Under the pieces are notes generated by a model that worked only from the letters and a program-made list of their open reading frames with translations, was not told where the DNA came from and made no database searches. A stretch of 64,000 bases of DNA, taken from positions 62,001 to 126,000 of the forward strand of contig NZ_JAERQD010000005.1 in assembly GCF_016735695.1 (NCBI RefSeq), written 5' to 3'. Origin of the DNA: Microvirga zambiensis WSM3693 (lineage in GTDB: Bacteria > Pseudomonadota > Alphaproteobacteria > Rhizobiales > Beijerinckiaceae). Shown piece after piece: positions 17,470 through 25,606 of this stretch. A program made the position numbers and the translations under genes. Within the stretch, counting starts at the first letter, position 1. Each line of letters starts with the position of its first letter.

Positions 17470-18113
17470 CGCTTCCCACCGTTTCCCTGCCCCTGACCGA
17501 CACGGACAGCGGCCACCGGCTCGACTTTCTCCTGCTCGCCGACATGGTGGAGCCGGGCTCGCGCGTGCTCGATGTCGGCTGCGGCGACGGCTCGCTGCTT
17601 GCGCTCCTGCGCGACACCAAGCAGGTCGACGGGCGCGGCATCGAAATCTCCCGCGAGGGCGTGAATGCCTGCCTCGCCAAGGGGCTTCCCGTGATCCAGG
17701 GCGATGCCGACACGGATCTCGCCGATTATCCGGACGACGCCTTCGACTACGTGATCCTGTCGCAGACGATCCAGGCGACGCGCCAGCCCAAGGTGGTGCT
17801 GGAGCATCTGCTGCGCATCGGCCGACGCGCCATCGTCTCCTTCCCGAATTTCGGTCACTGGCGCGTGCGCTTCGAACTCGGCATGCGCGGCCGCATGCCG
17901 ATGACCGAGAACCTGCCCTATTCCTGGTACGACACCCCCAACATCCATTTCTGCACCATTCGGGACTTCGTGGAACTGTGCCGCGAGGTCGGCGCGCAGA
18001 TGGAAAAGGCGGTTGCCCTCAACGCCGGCGGCCAGCCGATCCGCGTGAGCCTGCCCTGGTGGGTGTGGAACCTGCTCGGCGACCAGGGCGTGTTTCTGCT
18101 GAAGCGGCGGTAA
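17466..18113 (+). CDS. metW: Methionine biosynthesis protein MetW
   Basis: A 215-residue methyltransferase-like protein needed for full MetX function in some bacteria. It has a class I SAM-binding motif [12 protein letters not shown] (about 34-45), an acidic residue at GIEIS, and the MetW-type blocks [16 protein letters not shown] and [19 protein letters not shown]. The ATG at 17466 overlaps the metX stop by four bases, so the two are translationally coupled. The C-terminus ends in LLKRR. Confidence 0.94.
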   Translation: MTLPTVSLPLTDTDSGHRLDFLLLADMVEPGSRVLDVGCGDGSLLALLRDTKQVDGRGIEISREGVNACLAKGLPVIQGDADTDLADYPDDAFDYVILSQTIQATRQPKVVLEHLLRIGRRAIVSFPNFGHWRVRFELGMRGRMPMTENLPYSWYDTPNIHFCTIRDFVELCREVGAQMEKAVALNAGGQPIRVSLPWWVWNLLGDQGVFLLKRR

Positions 18114-18163
18114 CGCTCAACGATCGTTATGGCCAGCATGCGCCCGTCGGCGCTGACACCTGC

Positions 18164-18262
18164 CACGTCATGGCCGGCCCTGTGCCGGCCATCCCGATCA
18201 GGAAGAGCGCCGTGTCTCGATCAATCGGGATCACCGGCACGAGGCCGGTGATGACGTGAGAG
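18164..18262. repeat. Family A palindromic repeat, copy 6
   Basis: It begins CGTCATGGCCGGCCCTGTGC and ends GGCCGGTGATGACG, and shares the middle region AGAGCGCCGTGTCTCGAT with copy 2 (6591-6682). It lies between the convergent metW and xerD genes. Confidence 0.8.
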
Positions 18263-18267
18263 GGAGA

Positions 18268-19203
18268 TCAGCCCTCCCCGCCCTCCGCGAGCGGGTGCAG
18301 ATCCCGCACCATGCTCTTCAGGCGCTCGTCGAGCACATGGGTGTAGATCTGCGTCGTCGAGATGTCGGAATGGCCCAGAAGCTCCTGCACCACGCGCAGG
18401 TCGGCGCCGTTCTGAAGCAGGTGGCTGGCGAAGGCGTGGCGCAGCACGTGGGGGCTGATCTTGTCGGCGCGCAGGCCCGCGGCGCCGGCAATCGCCTTCA
18501 GGTCGCGGGCGAAGGCCTGGCGGGTGAGATGGCCGCTCTCGCTGTCCGCCGGGAACAGCCAGGGGCCGACGGCCTTCTTCTGCTCCTCCAGCAGGGCGAG
18601 ATAGGCCCGCGCCGCATCCTGCGCCGCCTCGGTGAGCGGAACGAGCCGTTCCTTGGCGCCCTTGCCGCGCACCACGAGAAAGCGGTCGCGGGTCTTGGCG
18701 GCGCTGCGCGGCAGCGCCACGAGCTCCGAGACGCGCAGACCGGTGGCGTAGAGGAGCTCCAGCAGGCAGGCCATGCGGGCCGCGCGCAGCCGCTCGGCCG
18801 GTGAGGCCTCTGGACTCTGGATGCCCTCGTAGGCGACCTGCAGCAGGCGGTCGACCTCGGCGACGGAGAGAACTTTCGGCAGCGCCCTGCCCCGCTTCGG
18901 CGCCGAGACGGCGGCCGTCGGGTCGAGGGAGGCATAGCCCTCCACATAGAGGAACTTGTGGAACTGGCGCACGGCGGAGAGCCTGCGGGCGGCCGACGAT
19001 GCCTTCAGGCCCCGCTCCTCGAGGCTCGCCATGAAACCCCGGATCGTCACCGAGGCGGCGTTGTCGGGCGCAGCGCCGGCTTCCCCGAGATAGGCCAGAT
19101 AATCGTCGAGATCGCGCCGATAGGCCTCGAGCGTATTCTTGGAGGCGCCGCGCTCGGCGGCGAGCATGTCGAGGAAGAGGCTGGCGTGGCGGGCGCCGCT
19201 CAT
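18268..19203 (-). CDS. xerD: Tyrosine recombinase XerD
   Basis: A 311-residue site-specific recombinase that resolves chromosome dimers at dif with XerC. The N-terminal SAM-like core-binding domain (1-100; GASKNTLEAYRRDLDDY) is followed by the catalytic domain. Catalytic residues: Arg in ATGLRVSEL, Lys in VRGKGAKERLVPL, His and Arg in SPHVLRHAFASHL, His in LGHSDISTTQIY with the nucleophilic Tyr in QIYTH. The length is normal. Its ATG overlaps the stop of a 49-residue membrane protein gene. It is divergent from aroK. Confidence 0.93.
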   Translation of the reverse strand: MSGARHASLFLDMLAAERGASKNTLEAYRRDLDDYLAYLGEAGAAPDNAASVTIRGFMASLEERGLKASSAARRLSAVRQFHKFLYVEGYASLDPTAAVSAPKRGRALPKVLSVAEVDRLLQVAYEGIQSPEASPAERLRAARMACLLELLYATGLRVSELVALPRSAAKTRDRFLVVRGKGAKERLVPLTEAAQDAARAYLALLEEQKKAVGPWLFPADSESGHLTRQAFARDLKAIAGAAGLRADKISPHVLRHAFASHLLQNGADLRVVQELLGHSDISTTQIYTHVLDERLKSMVRDLHPLAEGGEG

Positions 19204-19349
19204 GAAGACGAGGAGTTGCGGCTGGTGGGAACCGGAACGGTGATCTCACGCGGATCGGGCTTGACGAAGGTCGCCAGGGCAAACATGGCGGCAAAGCCAA
19301 GGCCCGCGAGAATGGCGACGACGAGGAGAAACCGGAACAGGGTGGGCAC
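19200..19349 (-). CDS. Small single-span membrane protein, 49 residues
   Basis: A GTG start at 19349 is preceded by AGAGG six bases away. The protein begins VPTLFRFLLVVAILAGLGFA and continues AMFALATFVKPDPREITVP, so there is one TM helix (about 5-29) and a short periplasmic or cytoplasmic tail rich in Pro and Ser. The stop TGA overlaps the xerD ATG (ATGA), which implies coupled translation. I recall similar short proteins beside aroK/xerD in other Rhizobiales genomes but cannot name a family. It is easily missed because of its size and GTG start. Confidence 0.7.
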   Translation of the reverse strand: MPTLFRFLLVVAILAGLGFAAMFALATFVKPDPREITVPVPTSRNSSSS

Positions 19350-19486
19350 GTGAGCCTCTTGATGCGTTAAGTCGCTAGAACCATGCCCAAGCCTTCAAGG
19401 CAAGTCCTTCTCTGCGGTTAAGTTTGCCAGGGATAGGCGAATAACGCCCTTGTGACAGGCCGCCGCGCCCGTGCTAGGACTAACTC

Positions 19487-20119
19487 ATGAACAATATCAG
19501 CCGCTTCAATTCACTCGATGAAGTCGGCGGGCAAGACCAGGCAAGTCAGCGCGGCCAGCCCATAAGCCTCCGGCTTGGCGCGCGATCGCTCGTGCTCGTC
19601 GGTCTCATGGGTGCCGGAAAGAGCACCGTGGGCCGCCGGCTTGCGCAGACGCTCCAATTGCCGTTCCGCGACGCGGACCACGAGATCGAGGCTGCCGCCG
19701 GCATGACCATCCCGGAAATCTTCGCCATCCATGGCGAGGACCATTTTCGCGACGGCGAGCGTCGGGTGATCGCCCGGCTGCTGCAGGAGGGGCCGATCGT
19801 GCTTGCCACCGGCGGCGGCGCCTTCATGAACGACGAGACGCGCCTTCGCATCGCCGAGCACGGCGTCTCGCTCTGGCTCAAGGCCGATCTCGACGTGCTC
19901 ATGCGCCGCGTGCGCAAGCGGACCACCCGCCCGCTTCTGCAGAACCCTGACCCGGAAGGAACCATGCGCCGCCTCATGGAGATCCGCTATCCGGTCTATG
20001 CCACCGCCGACATCACCATCGATTCCCACGAGGCCCCGCACGACCGGGTGGTGGCCGACATCGTCAAAGCCCTGGGCGAATGGCTCGAGAAGGACAACGA
20101 GGGAAACGCCGAACCATGA
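19487..20119 (+). CDS. aroK: Shikimate kinase
   Basis: A 210-residue kinase that phosphorylates shikimate in the chorismate pathway. The P-loop GLMGAGKST is at 39-47; DADHEIE holds the substrate-binding Asp, FRDGERR the shikimate-binding Arg, and TGGGAFM the glycine-rich substrate loop; the lid carries RTTRPLL. About 35 residues precede the core, longer than the E. coli enzyme. The 3' end overlaps the aroB ATG (ATGA). Confidence 0.95.
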   Translation: MNNISRFNSLDEVGGQDQASQRGQPISLRLGARSLVLVGLMGAGKSTVGRRLAQTLQLPFRDADHEIEAAAGMTIPEIFAIHGEDHFRDGERRVIARLLQEGPIVLATGGGAFMNDETRLRIAEHGVSLWLKADLDVLMRRVRKRTTRPLLQNPDPEGTMRRLMEIRYPVYATADITIDSHEAPHDRVVADIVKALGEWLEKDNEGNAEP

Positions 20120-21261
20120 CGAGCGCAGCAGCCCTGCGAGACATCTCGCCGATCAATGTTCACGTCCCCCTCGGCGACCGGGCCTATCACATCCTGGTCG
20201 GGCGCGGCCTGATCGAAACCGCCGGGTCGCGCATCGCGGCGCTTGGCGCGCGTGCCGCAGCCATCGTGACCGACGAGCATGTGGGCCCGCTCTATGCCGA
20301 TGCGCTGGCCCAAGCCCTCACGGCGCAGGGCCTGCGCGTCTCCGTCGTCACGCTCCCTCCGGGAGAGGCGACCAAGTCCTATGCCAACCTGGAAAAGGTC
20401 TGCGATGCGGTGCTTTCGGCCAAGATCGAGCGCGGCGATCTCGTGGTGGCGCTCGGCGGCGGCGTGATCGGCGACCTTGCCGGATTTGCCGCCGCCGTGG
20501 TGCGCCGGGGCGTGCGCTTCGTCCAGGTGCCGACGAGCCTCCTGTCCCAGGTCGATTCGTCGGTCGGCGGCAAGACCGGCATCAATTCGCGCCACGGCAA
20601 GAACCTCGTCGGCGCCTTCCATCAGCCGAGCCTGGTCATCGCCGACACCGCCCTTCTCGACACGCTGCCGCTCCGCGAGATGCGCGCCGGCTATGCGGAG
20701 GTGGCGAAATACGGCCTCATCGACGATGCCCGCTTCTTCGCCTGGTGCGAGGCCAACTGGCAGAGCATCTTCGCCGGCGGGCCGGAGCGGGACGAGGCGG
20801 TGGCGCAGAGCTGCCGCGCCAAGGCCGATGTGGTGGTGCGCGACGAGCACGAAACCGGCGACCGCGCCCTGCTCAATCTCGGCCACACCTTCGGCCACGC
20901 GCTCGAGAAGATCACGGCCTACGATTCCGCGCGCCTCGTCCATGGCGAGGGTGTCGCCATCGGCCTTAGCCTCGCCTTCCGCTTCTCCGCCTTCCTCGGG
21001 CTTGCGCCTGCAACGGATGCGGAGCGTGTTGAGCGGCATCTGAAGGCCGCCGGCCTGCCCACGCGCCTCGGCGACGTTCCGGGCGGCTGCGGCACCGTCG
21101 ATCAATTGCTAGACGCCATGGCGCAGGACAAGAAAGTGAAGGGCGGCGCGCTGACCTTCATCCTCGCCCGCGCCATCGGCCAGAGCTTCATCGCGCCCGG
21201 CATCGACCCGGACAAGGTCCGCGCCTTCCTGGGCCGTGAAATCGACGCATTGCACCCATGA
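20116..21261 (+). CDS. aroB: 3-dehydroquinate synthase
   Basis: A 381-residue NAD- and Zn-dependent enzyme that cyclises DAHP to 3-dehydroquinate. NAD binding: GGGVIGDLAGFAA; substrate and cofactor block PTSLLSQVDSSVGGKTGIN; Zn ligands lie in the Glu of YAEVAKYG, the His of LGHTFGHALE and the His of LVHGEGVAIG. The start at 20116 is set by overlap with the aroK stop. Its own stop overlaps the start of the CorC-type gene by four bases, so aroK, aroB and that gene form one translationally coupled operon. Confidence 0.95.
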   Translation: MTSAAALRDISPINVHVPLGDRAYHILVGRGLIETAGSRIAALGARAAAIVTDEHVGPLYADALAQALTAQGLRVSVVTLPPGEATKSYANLEKVCDAVLSAKIERGDLVVALGGGVIGDLAGFAAAVVRRGVRFVQVPTSLLSQVDSSVGGKTGINSRHGKNLVGAFHQPSLVIADTALLDTLPLREMRAGYAEVAKYGLIDDARFFAWCEANWQSIFAGGPERDEAVAQSCRAKADVVVRDEHETGDRALLNLGHTFGHALEKITAYDSARLVHGEGVAIGLSLAFRFSAFLGLAPATDAERVERHLKAAGLPTRLGDVPGGCGTVDQLLDAMAQDKKVKGGALTFILARAIGQSFIAPGIDPDKVRAFLGREIDALHP

Positions 21262-22556
21262 TCGAAGACTCCTCCGTCGATCTTTTGTTTGCGGCCGCAG
21301 TCGTCATCTTCTGCCTTCTGCTCTCCGCCTTCTTCTCGGCGGGCGAGACGGCCTTCACGGGCGCTTCGCGCTCCCGCATGCTGGTGCTGGAAAAGAGCGG
21401 CGACAAGCGCGCCAAGCTGGTGAACCGCCTGCTCGAAATGCGCGAGCGCTTCATCGGCACGGTGCTGATCGGCAACAACATCGTCAATATCGGCGTCTCG
21501 GCGTTCGCGACCAGCGTGCTCGTCGCGATCTTCGGGCAGGAAGGCGCGATCTACGCCACCGTCATCATGTCGGTGCTCGTGATCGTCTTCGCCGAGGTCC
21601 TGCCGAAGACCGTCGCGATCTCCTCTCCGGAGACCGTCTCGCTCTTCCTCTCGCGTCCGATGTCATGGGCCGTGGCGATCATCGGTCCGCTCGCCATCGC
21701 CATCGAGCGCATCGTGAAGCTCATGCTGCGGCCCTTCGGCATCCGGATCGGCGAGAACACGCCGATCCTCTCGGCATCGGAGGAGATCCGCGGCCAGGTC
21801 GCCCTGCTGCACAAGGAAGGCGGCGTCGCGAAGGTCGAGCGCGACATGCTCGGCGGGCTCCTCGATCTCGAAGATCTCACGGTCTCGGAAGTGATGGTCC
21901 ACCGCACCAAGATGCGCACGATCAATGCCGACCTCTCGTCCGAGGAGATCGTGCGCGAGGTGCTCTCCTCGCCCTATACGCGCCTGCCGCTCTGGCGCGG
22001 AAGCCAGGAAAACATCGTCGGCGTGTTGCACGCCAAGGATCTGCTGCGCGCGCTCGATGCGGTCGGCGGCGATGCGAGCAAGCTGAAAGTGGAGGCGATC
22101 GCCCTCGAAACCTGGTTCGTGCCCGACACCACCTCGCTCAAGGACCAGCTGAGGGCGTTCCTGGCCAAGAAGACGCATTTCGCCCTCGTCGTCGACGAAT
22201 ACGGCGAGGTGATGGGTCTCGTCACGCTCGAGGACATCCTCGAGGAGATCGTCGGCGACATCAAGGACGAGCACGACCTCTCCGTCCAGGGCGTGCGGCC
22301 GCAGCCCAACGGCTCGGTGAACGTGGACGGCTCCGTGCCGATCCGCGACCTCAACCGCGCCATGGACTGGAACCTGCCGGACGAGGAAGCCACCACCATC
22401 GCGGGCCTCGTGATCCACAAGGCGCAGACCATTCCCGACACCGGCCAGATCTTCACCTTCGACAACTTCCGCTTCCAGGTGCTGCGCAAGTCGCGCAACC
22501 GGATCATGGCGCTGAGGATCACGCCGCTCGCACAGGTACGCGCCAGGGCTGAGTGA
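21258..22556 (+). CDS. CorC/HlyC-type membrane protein (DUF21, CBS pair)
   Basis: A 432-residue integral membrane protein. The N-terminal DUF21/CNNM domain has about four TM segments (residues 8-30, 60-80, 90-112 and 125-150) with FFSAGETAFTGASRSRM. It is followed by a CBS pair (about 205-335; ARLGGLLDLEDLTVSEVMVHR-type region and KTHFALVVDEYGEVMGLVTLEDILEEIVGDI) and a C-terminal transporter-associated domain (NVDGSVPIRDLNRAMDW). CNNM/CorC relatives act in Mg2+ or Co2+ efflux. The coupling to aroB recurs in related genomes but has no obvious functional reason. Confidence 0.9.
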   Translation: MIEDSSVDLLFAAAVVIFCLLLSAFFSAGETAFTGASRSRMLVLEKSGDKRAKLVNRLLEMRERFIGTVLIGNNIVNIGVSAFATSVLVAIFGQEGAIYATVIMSVLVIVFAEVLPKTVAISSPETVSLFLSRPMSWAVAIIGPLAIAIERIVKLMLRPFGIRIGENTPILSASEEIRGQVALLHKEGGVAKVERDMLGGLLDLEDLTVSEVMVHRTKMRTINADLSSEEIVREVLSSPYTRLPLWRGSQENIVGVLHAKDLLRALDAVGGDASKLKVEAIALETWFVPDTTSLKDQLRAFLAKKTHFALVVDEYGEVMGLVTLEDILEEIVGDIKDEHDLSVQGVRPQPNGSVNVDGSVPIRDLNRAMDWNLPDEEATTIAGLVIHKAQTIPDTGQIFTFDNFRFQVLRKSRNRIMALRITPLAQVRARAE

Positions 22557-22591
22557 GTTTCACGTCTTAATCTGACTGGCCATTGAACTAC

Positions 22592-22683
22592 GACGTCATC
22601 ACCGGCCTCGTGCCGGTGATCCCGATGTGAGAGGCGCCGCGCTTTTCTTAATCGGTATGGCCGGCACGAGGCCGGTGATGACG
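22592..22683. repeat. Family A palindromic repeat, copy 7
   Basis: It begins CGTCATCACCGGCCTCGTGC and ends GAGGCCGGTGATGACG, with the shared middle CGCCGCGCTTTTCTTAATCG. It lies directly after the CorC-type gene. Confidence 0.8.
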
Positions 22684-22689
22684 TGGTGG

Positions 22690-22795
22690 GTGTCATCCCC
22701 GGCGGCCGCAGGCCGGGAAGGGAATCCACTCTCATGCATTGCGCTATGGATTCCCTTCCCCTCCGCGGCGCTCCGGCCGGGAATGACATTGCCGT
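22690..22795. repeat. Palindromic repeat with GGAAGGGAATCCA arms, second copy
   Basis: GTCATCCCCGGCGGCC then GGGAAGGGAATCCACTC are mirrored by ATGGATTCCCTTCCC and GGCCGGGAATGACAT. It is the partner of the unit at 12845-12950. It is followed by a short tail (CCTCAGGCTGAGGGCAGAGA) that matches the end of the family C unit at 5748-5880. Confidence 0.7.
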
Positions 22796-22836
22796 CTGTT
22801 GCTGTCCGGTTCCTCAGGCTGAGGGCAGAGATTGAG

Positions 22837-23706
22837 TCAGACACTCAGAAACTCCACCAGCGCCGCATTCACCCTCTCCGGCTTCTCGTGCTGCACCCCA
22901 TGAGAGGCGTTGTCGATCCAGACGACATCGCCCGAGCGACACAAGGCGAGGCTCGCCTCGGCGAGGCCTTGCTCCAGAAACTGATCTTTGACGCCCCAGA
23001 TGACGCGGGTCGGCGGCGCGATGCCTGGATCGCTCATGTCGGGTTTGAACGGCAGGGCGCGGTACCAGTTCAGCATCGCCGTGAGCGCGCCTGGCTGCGA
23101 CCAGGCCTGTTCGTAGCGCGCGATATCCTCCTCGGAAAACGTGCCGGGCCGGCTCGTGCGCAGAAGCGCATCCTTCAGGCTGCGATAATCGTCCGCCGAG
23201 AGCATCGCTTCGGGCAGGCGCGGGATCTGGAAGAATCCGACATAGAAGCTGCGAAACATCTGGCTCGGATGCCGGCGCAGATAGGATCCGGCAACGGAGG
23301 GATGCGGCGCGTTGAGGATGGCGAGCTTCGCCACGCGGTCCGGATAGCGAGAGGCGGTCCACCACGCGACGAGACCGCCCCAGTCGTGACCGACGAGAGC
23401 GAAGGTTCTTCGCCCGACGGCATCAACCAGACCGATCACATCCTTCGCCAGAATATCGAGACCGTAGGCGCGCCGGCCTTTGGGCTTGTCGCTGAGATTG
23501 TAGCCGCGCTGGTCCGGCACGACGACGCGGAAGCCGGCCTGTGCCAGCGGCGCGATCTGGAAGCGCCATCCCCACCAGAATTCCGGAAAGCCGTGCAGCA
23601 GGATCACGAGCGGCCCATCCTCGGGACCCGCCTCGATCATATGGAGCGTGAGATTGCCGACACGGCGCCGAATGCTCTTCTGGTGCAGTTCGAGGGCAAG
23701 GCTCAT
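22837..23706 (-). CDS. Alpha/beta hydrolase, epoxide-hydrolase / haloacetate-dehalogenase-like
   Basis: A 289-residue cytoplasmic enzyme. The oxyanion motif is [11 protein letters not shown], the nucleophile is Asp in [11 protein letters not shown] (Asp rather than Ser, as in epoxide hydrolases and haloalkane/haloacetate dehalogenases), and the catalytic His lies in [23 protein letters not shown] is a further family block. The cap domain spans roughly 140-220. It cannot be said whether epoxides or haloacids are the substrate. Its ATG overlaps the stop of the upstream exporter gene (ATGA), which suggests co-expression. Confidence 0.85.
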   Translation of the reverse strand: MSLALELHQKSIRRRVGNLTLHMIEAGPEDGPLVILLHGFPEFWWGWRFQIAPLAQAGFRVVVPDQRGYNLSDKPKGRRAYGLDILAKDVIGLVDAVGRRTFALVGHDWGGLVAWWTASRYPDRVAKLAILNAPHPSVAGSYLRRHPSQMFRSFYVGFFQIPRLPEAMLSADDYRSLKDALLRTSRPGTFSEEDIARYEQAWSQPGALTAMLNWYRALPFKPDMSDPGIAPPTRVIWGVKDQFLEQGLAEASLALCRSGDVVWIDNASHGVQHEKPERVNAALVEFLSV

Positions 23707-25499
23707 GCGTGCGCAGAGACGCGGACGCGCTTCGCCGGCGGTTCGTCGGATGCCATGAACTGCGCCTTGGCGAGTTCCGCGAAGCGCCCGCCCCGTGCCA
23801 CGAGTTCTTCGAAGGTGCCGCTCTCGATCACCCGGCCGTGGTCGAAGACGAGGATGCGGTTGGCGTTGCGGATGGTGGCGAGGCGGTGGGCGATGACGAA
23901 GGTGGTGCGGCCCTTCATCACCTCGTCAAGCGCCATCTGCAGCTTGCGCTCGGTCGCGGCATCGAGCGCGCTCGTCGCCTCGTCGAGGATCAGGATCGGC
24001 GGGTTCTTGAGGAGGGCACGGGCGATCGACAGGCGCTGGCGCTCGCCGCCGGAGAGCGAGCGGCCGCGTTCGCCGACGATCGTGTCGAGGCCTTCCGCCT
24101 GCCTGTTGATGAACTCGATGGCCTGCGCCCGCTCCAGCGCCTCGATCATCTCGGCGTCGGTCGCATCGGGACGCCCGACCTGCAGGTTCTCGCGGATGGT
24201 GCGGGCGAACAGCATCGGCTCCTGGAACACCACGCCGATGTTGCGCCGCAGGGATGCGAGCGTCACGTCGCGGATGTCGAGCCCGTCGACGCGGATCGCG
24301 CCCGATTGTGGATCGAAGGCCCGGTGCAGAAGACCCAGGGTGGTGGACTTTCCGGATCCCGTGGCGCCGACGAGAGCGACGTTCTCGCCCGCATTGACGA
24401 TGAAGGATACGTCCTGCACCGCGGAGCGCTTGCCGTCATAGGAGAAGCTCACATTGTCGAAGGCGACCTCGCCCTTGTAGCGCTCGACGTGCCGTGCATT
24501 GGGCCGGTCGTGCACCGCCGGCGCCGTGTCGAGGATCTCGAAGAATTCCTGCAGCTTCGGGCCCTGCATGAAGAGCTGGTTGACGAAGCTCACCGCCTGT
24601 TCAAGCCGCGCGATCAGCATGGTCGCCATGCTCATGAACATCACGATCTCGCCGATGGTGGCGAGCCCGTTGAGATGCAGCCAGGTGCCGAGCAGGAAGA
24701 TCGCGGTAACAGTGATCGTGGCCGAGGCACGGGATGCGACGGAGGCGAGCGCCCACCAGGACAGGACCGGGTTCTGCGCCTGCAGCAATTGCTGGATGAT
24801 GATGCCGAGCGAGCGCGTCTCGGCCTCGACGCGGGTGAAGGACTGGATCACCGGCACGTTGCCGAGCGCATCGGAAGCGTGTTCCGCAAGGCTCGAATGA
24901 TAGCGCTCGACGGAGCCCTGCAGCTTTTCCGTCTTGCGCAGAACAAAGGCCGTGAGAACCGAGAAGATGACCATGAGGGCGACGAGCAGGAGCCCGAGAC
25001 GCCAGTTCAGGAAGACGGTGAGCGGCAGCAGGATGACGAGGGCGATGAGCGCCGCGAAATGCTCGCGGAAGAAGCCGAGCCAGAGCCAGGACATGGCGCC
25101 CGATCCTTCCAGCATCACCTTCAGCACGCGGCCGGAATGGGTGGAAGTGTGGAAGGCGAGCGGCAATTCGAGCACATGCTCGAAGTAGTTCGCCATCACG
25201 GCGAGGCGCCGGCGATGGGCGAGCCGGTCCGCATGCAGCGCCACGAGGGCACCCGCGCCGATGGAAAACAGGCCGAAGGCGACCCAGGCGAGAATGAGCG
25301 GCGTCAGCGCGCCGAAGGTCACGGGCGGCGTGCCCGGCACCTGGCCGCGGGTGAGCACGTCGATGATGCGGCCGAACAGGATCGGTTCCGCGAAGGCGGA
25401 GATGGCGAGCCCGACATTGGCAAGCGCGAGCAGCGCGCCGACGCGCATATCCGAGCCGAGCTGTCCGAGAACGCGGATGTAAAGCCTGACCAGCCTCAT
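23703..25499 (-). CDS. NdvA/ChvA-like glucan ABC exporter (fused permease-ATPase)
   Basis: A 598-residue half-transporter. Residues 1-310 form six TM helices; IRVLGQL...[28 protein letters not shown] and [16 protein letters not shown] resemble NdvA/ChvA, the cyclic beta-1,2-glucan exporters of rhizobia and Agrobacterium. The ATPase has Walker [10 protein letters not shown], signature LSGGERQR, Walker [13 protein letters not shown] and H-loop IAHRLAT. I chose ATG at 25499 (AGGGTG upstream) over an in-frame GTG at 25508. It is coupled to the downstream hydrolase. A general lipid or glycan exporter remains possible. Confidence 0.8.
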   Translation of the reverse strand: MRLVRLYIRVLGQLGSDMRVGALLALANVGLAISAFAEPILFGRIIDVLTRGQVPGTPPVTFGALTPLILAWVAFGLFSIGAGALVALHADRLAHRRRLAVMANYFEHVLELPLAFHTSTHSGRVLKVMLEGSGAMSWLWLGFFREHFAALIALVILLPLTVFLNWRLGLLLVALMVIFSVLTAFVLRKTEKLQGSVERYHSSLAEHASDALGNVPVIQSFTRVEAETRSLGIIIQQLLQAQNPVLSWWALASVASRASATITVTAIFLLGTWLHLNGLATIGEIVMFMSMATMLIARLEQAVSFVNQLFMQGPKLQEFFEILDTAPAVHDRPNARHVERYKGEVAFDNVSFSYDGKRSAVQDVSFIVNAGENVALVGATGSGKSTTLGLLHRAFDPQSGAIRVDGLDIRDVTLASLRRNIGVVFQEPMLFARTIRENLQVGRPDATDAEMIEALERAQAIEFINRQAEGLDTIVGERGRSLSGGERQRLSIARALLKNPPILILDEATSALDAATERKLQMALDEVMKGRTTFVIAHRLATIRNANRILVFDHGRVIESGTFEELVARGGRFAELAKAQFMASDEPPAKRVRVSAHA

Positions 25500-25606
25500 G
25501 CGGATCACCCTGCGGGAGGACGGGCTTCCCTCCGGAAGCTCCGCTGCCGATGGAGAGTTGCGCCTTTCGCGCCGTTTGAAAAGCCTCGGTGGATTCTATG
25601 CACCGA

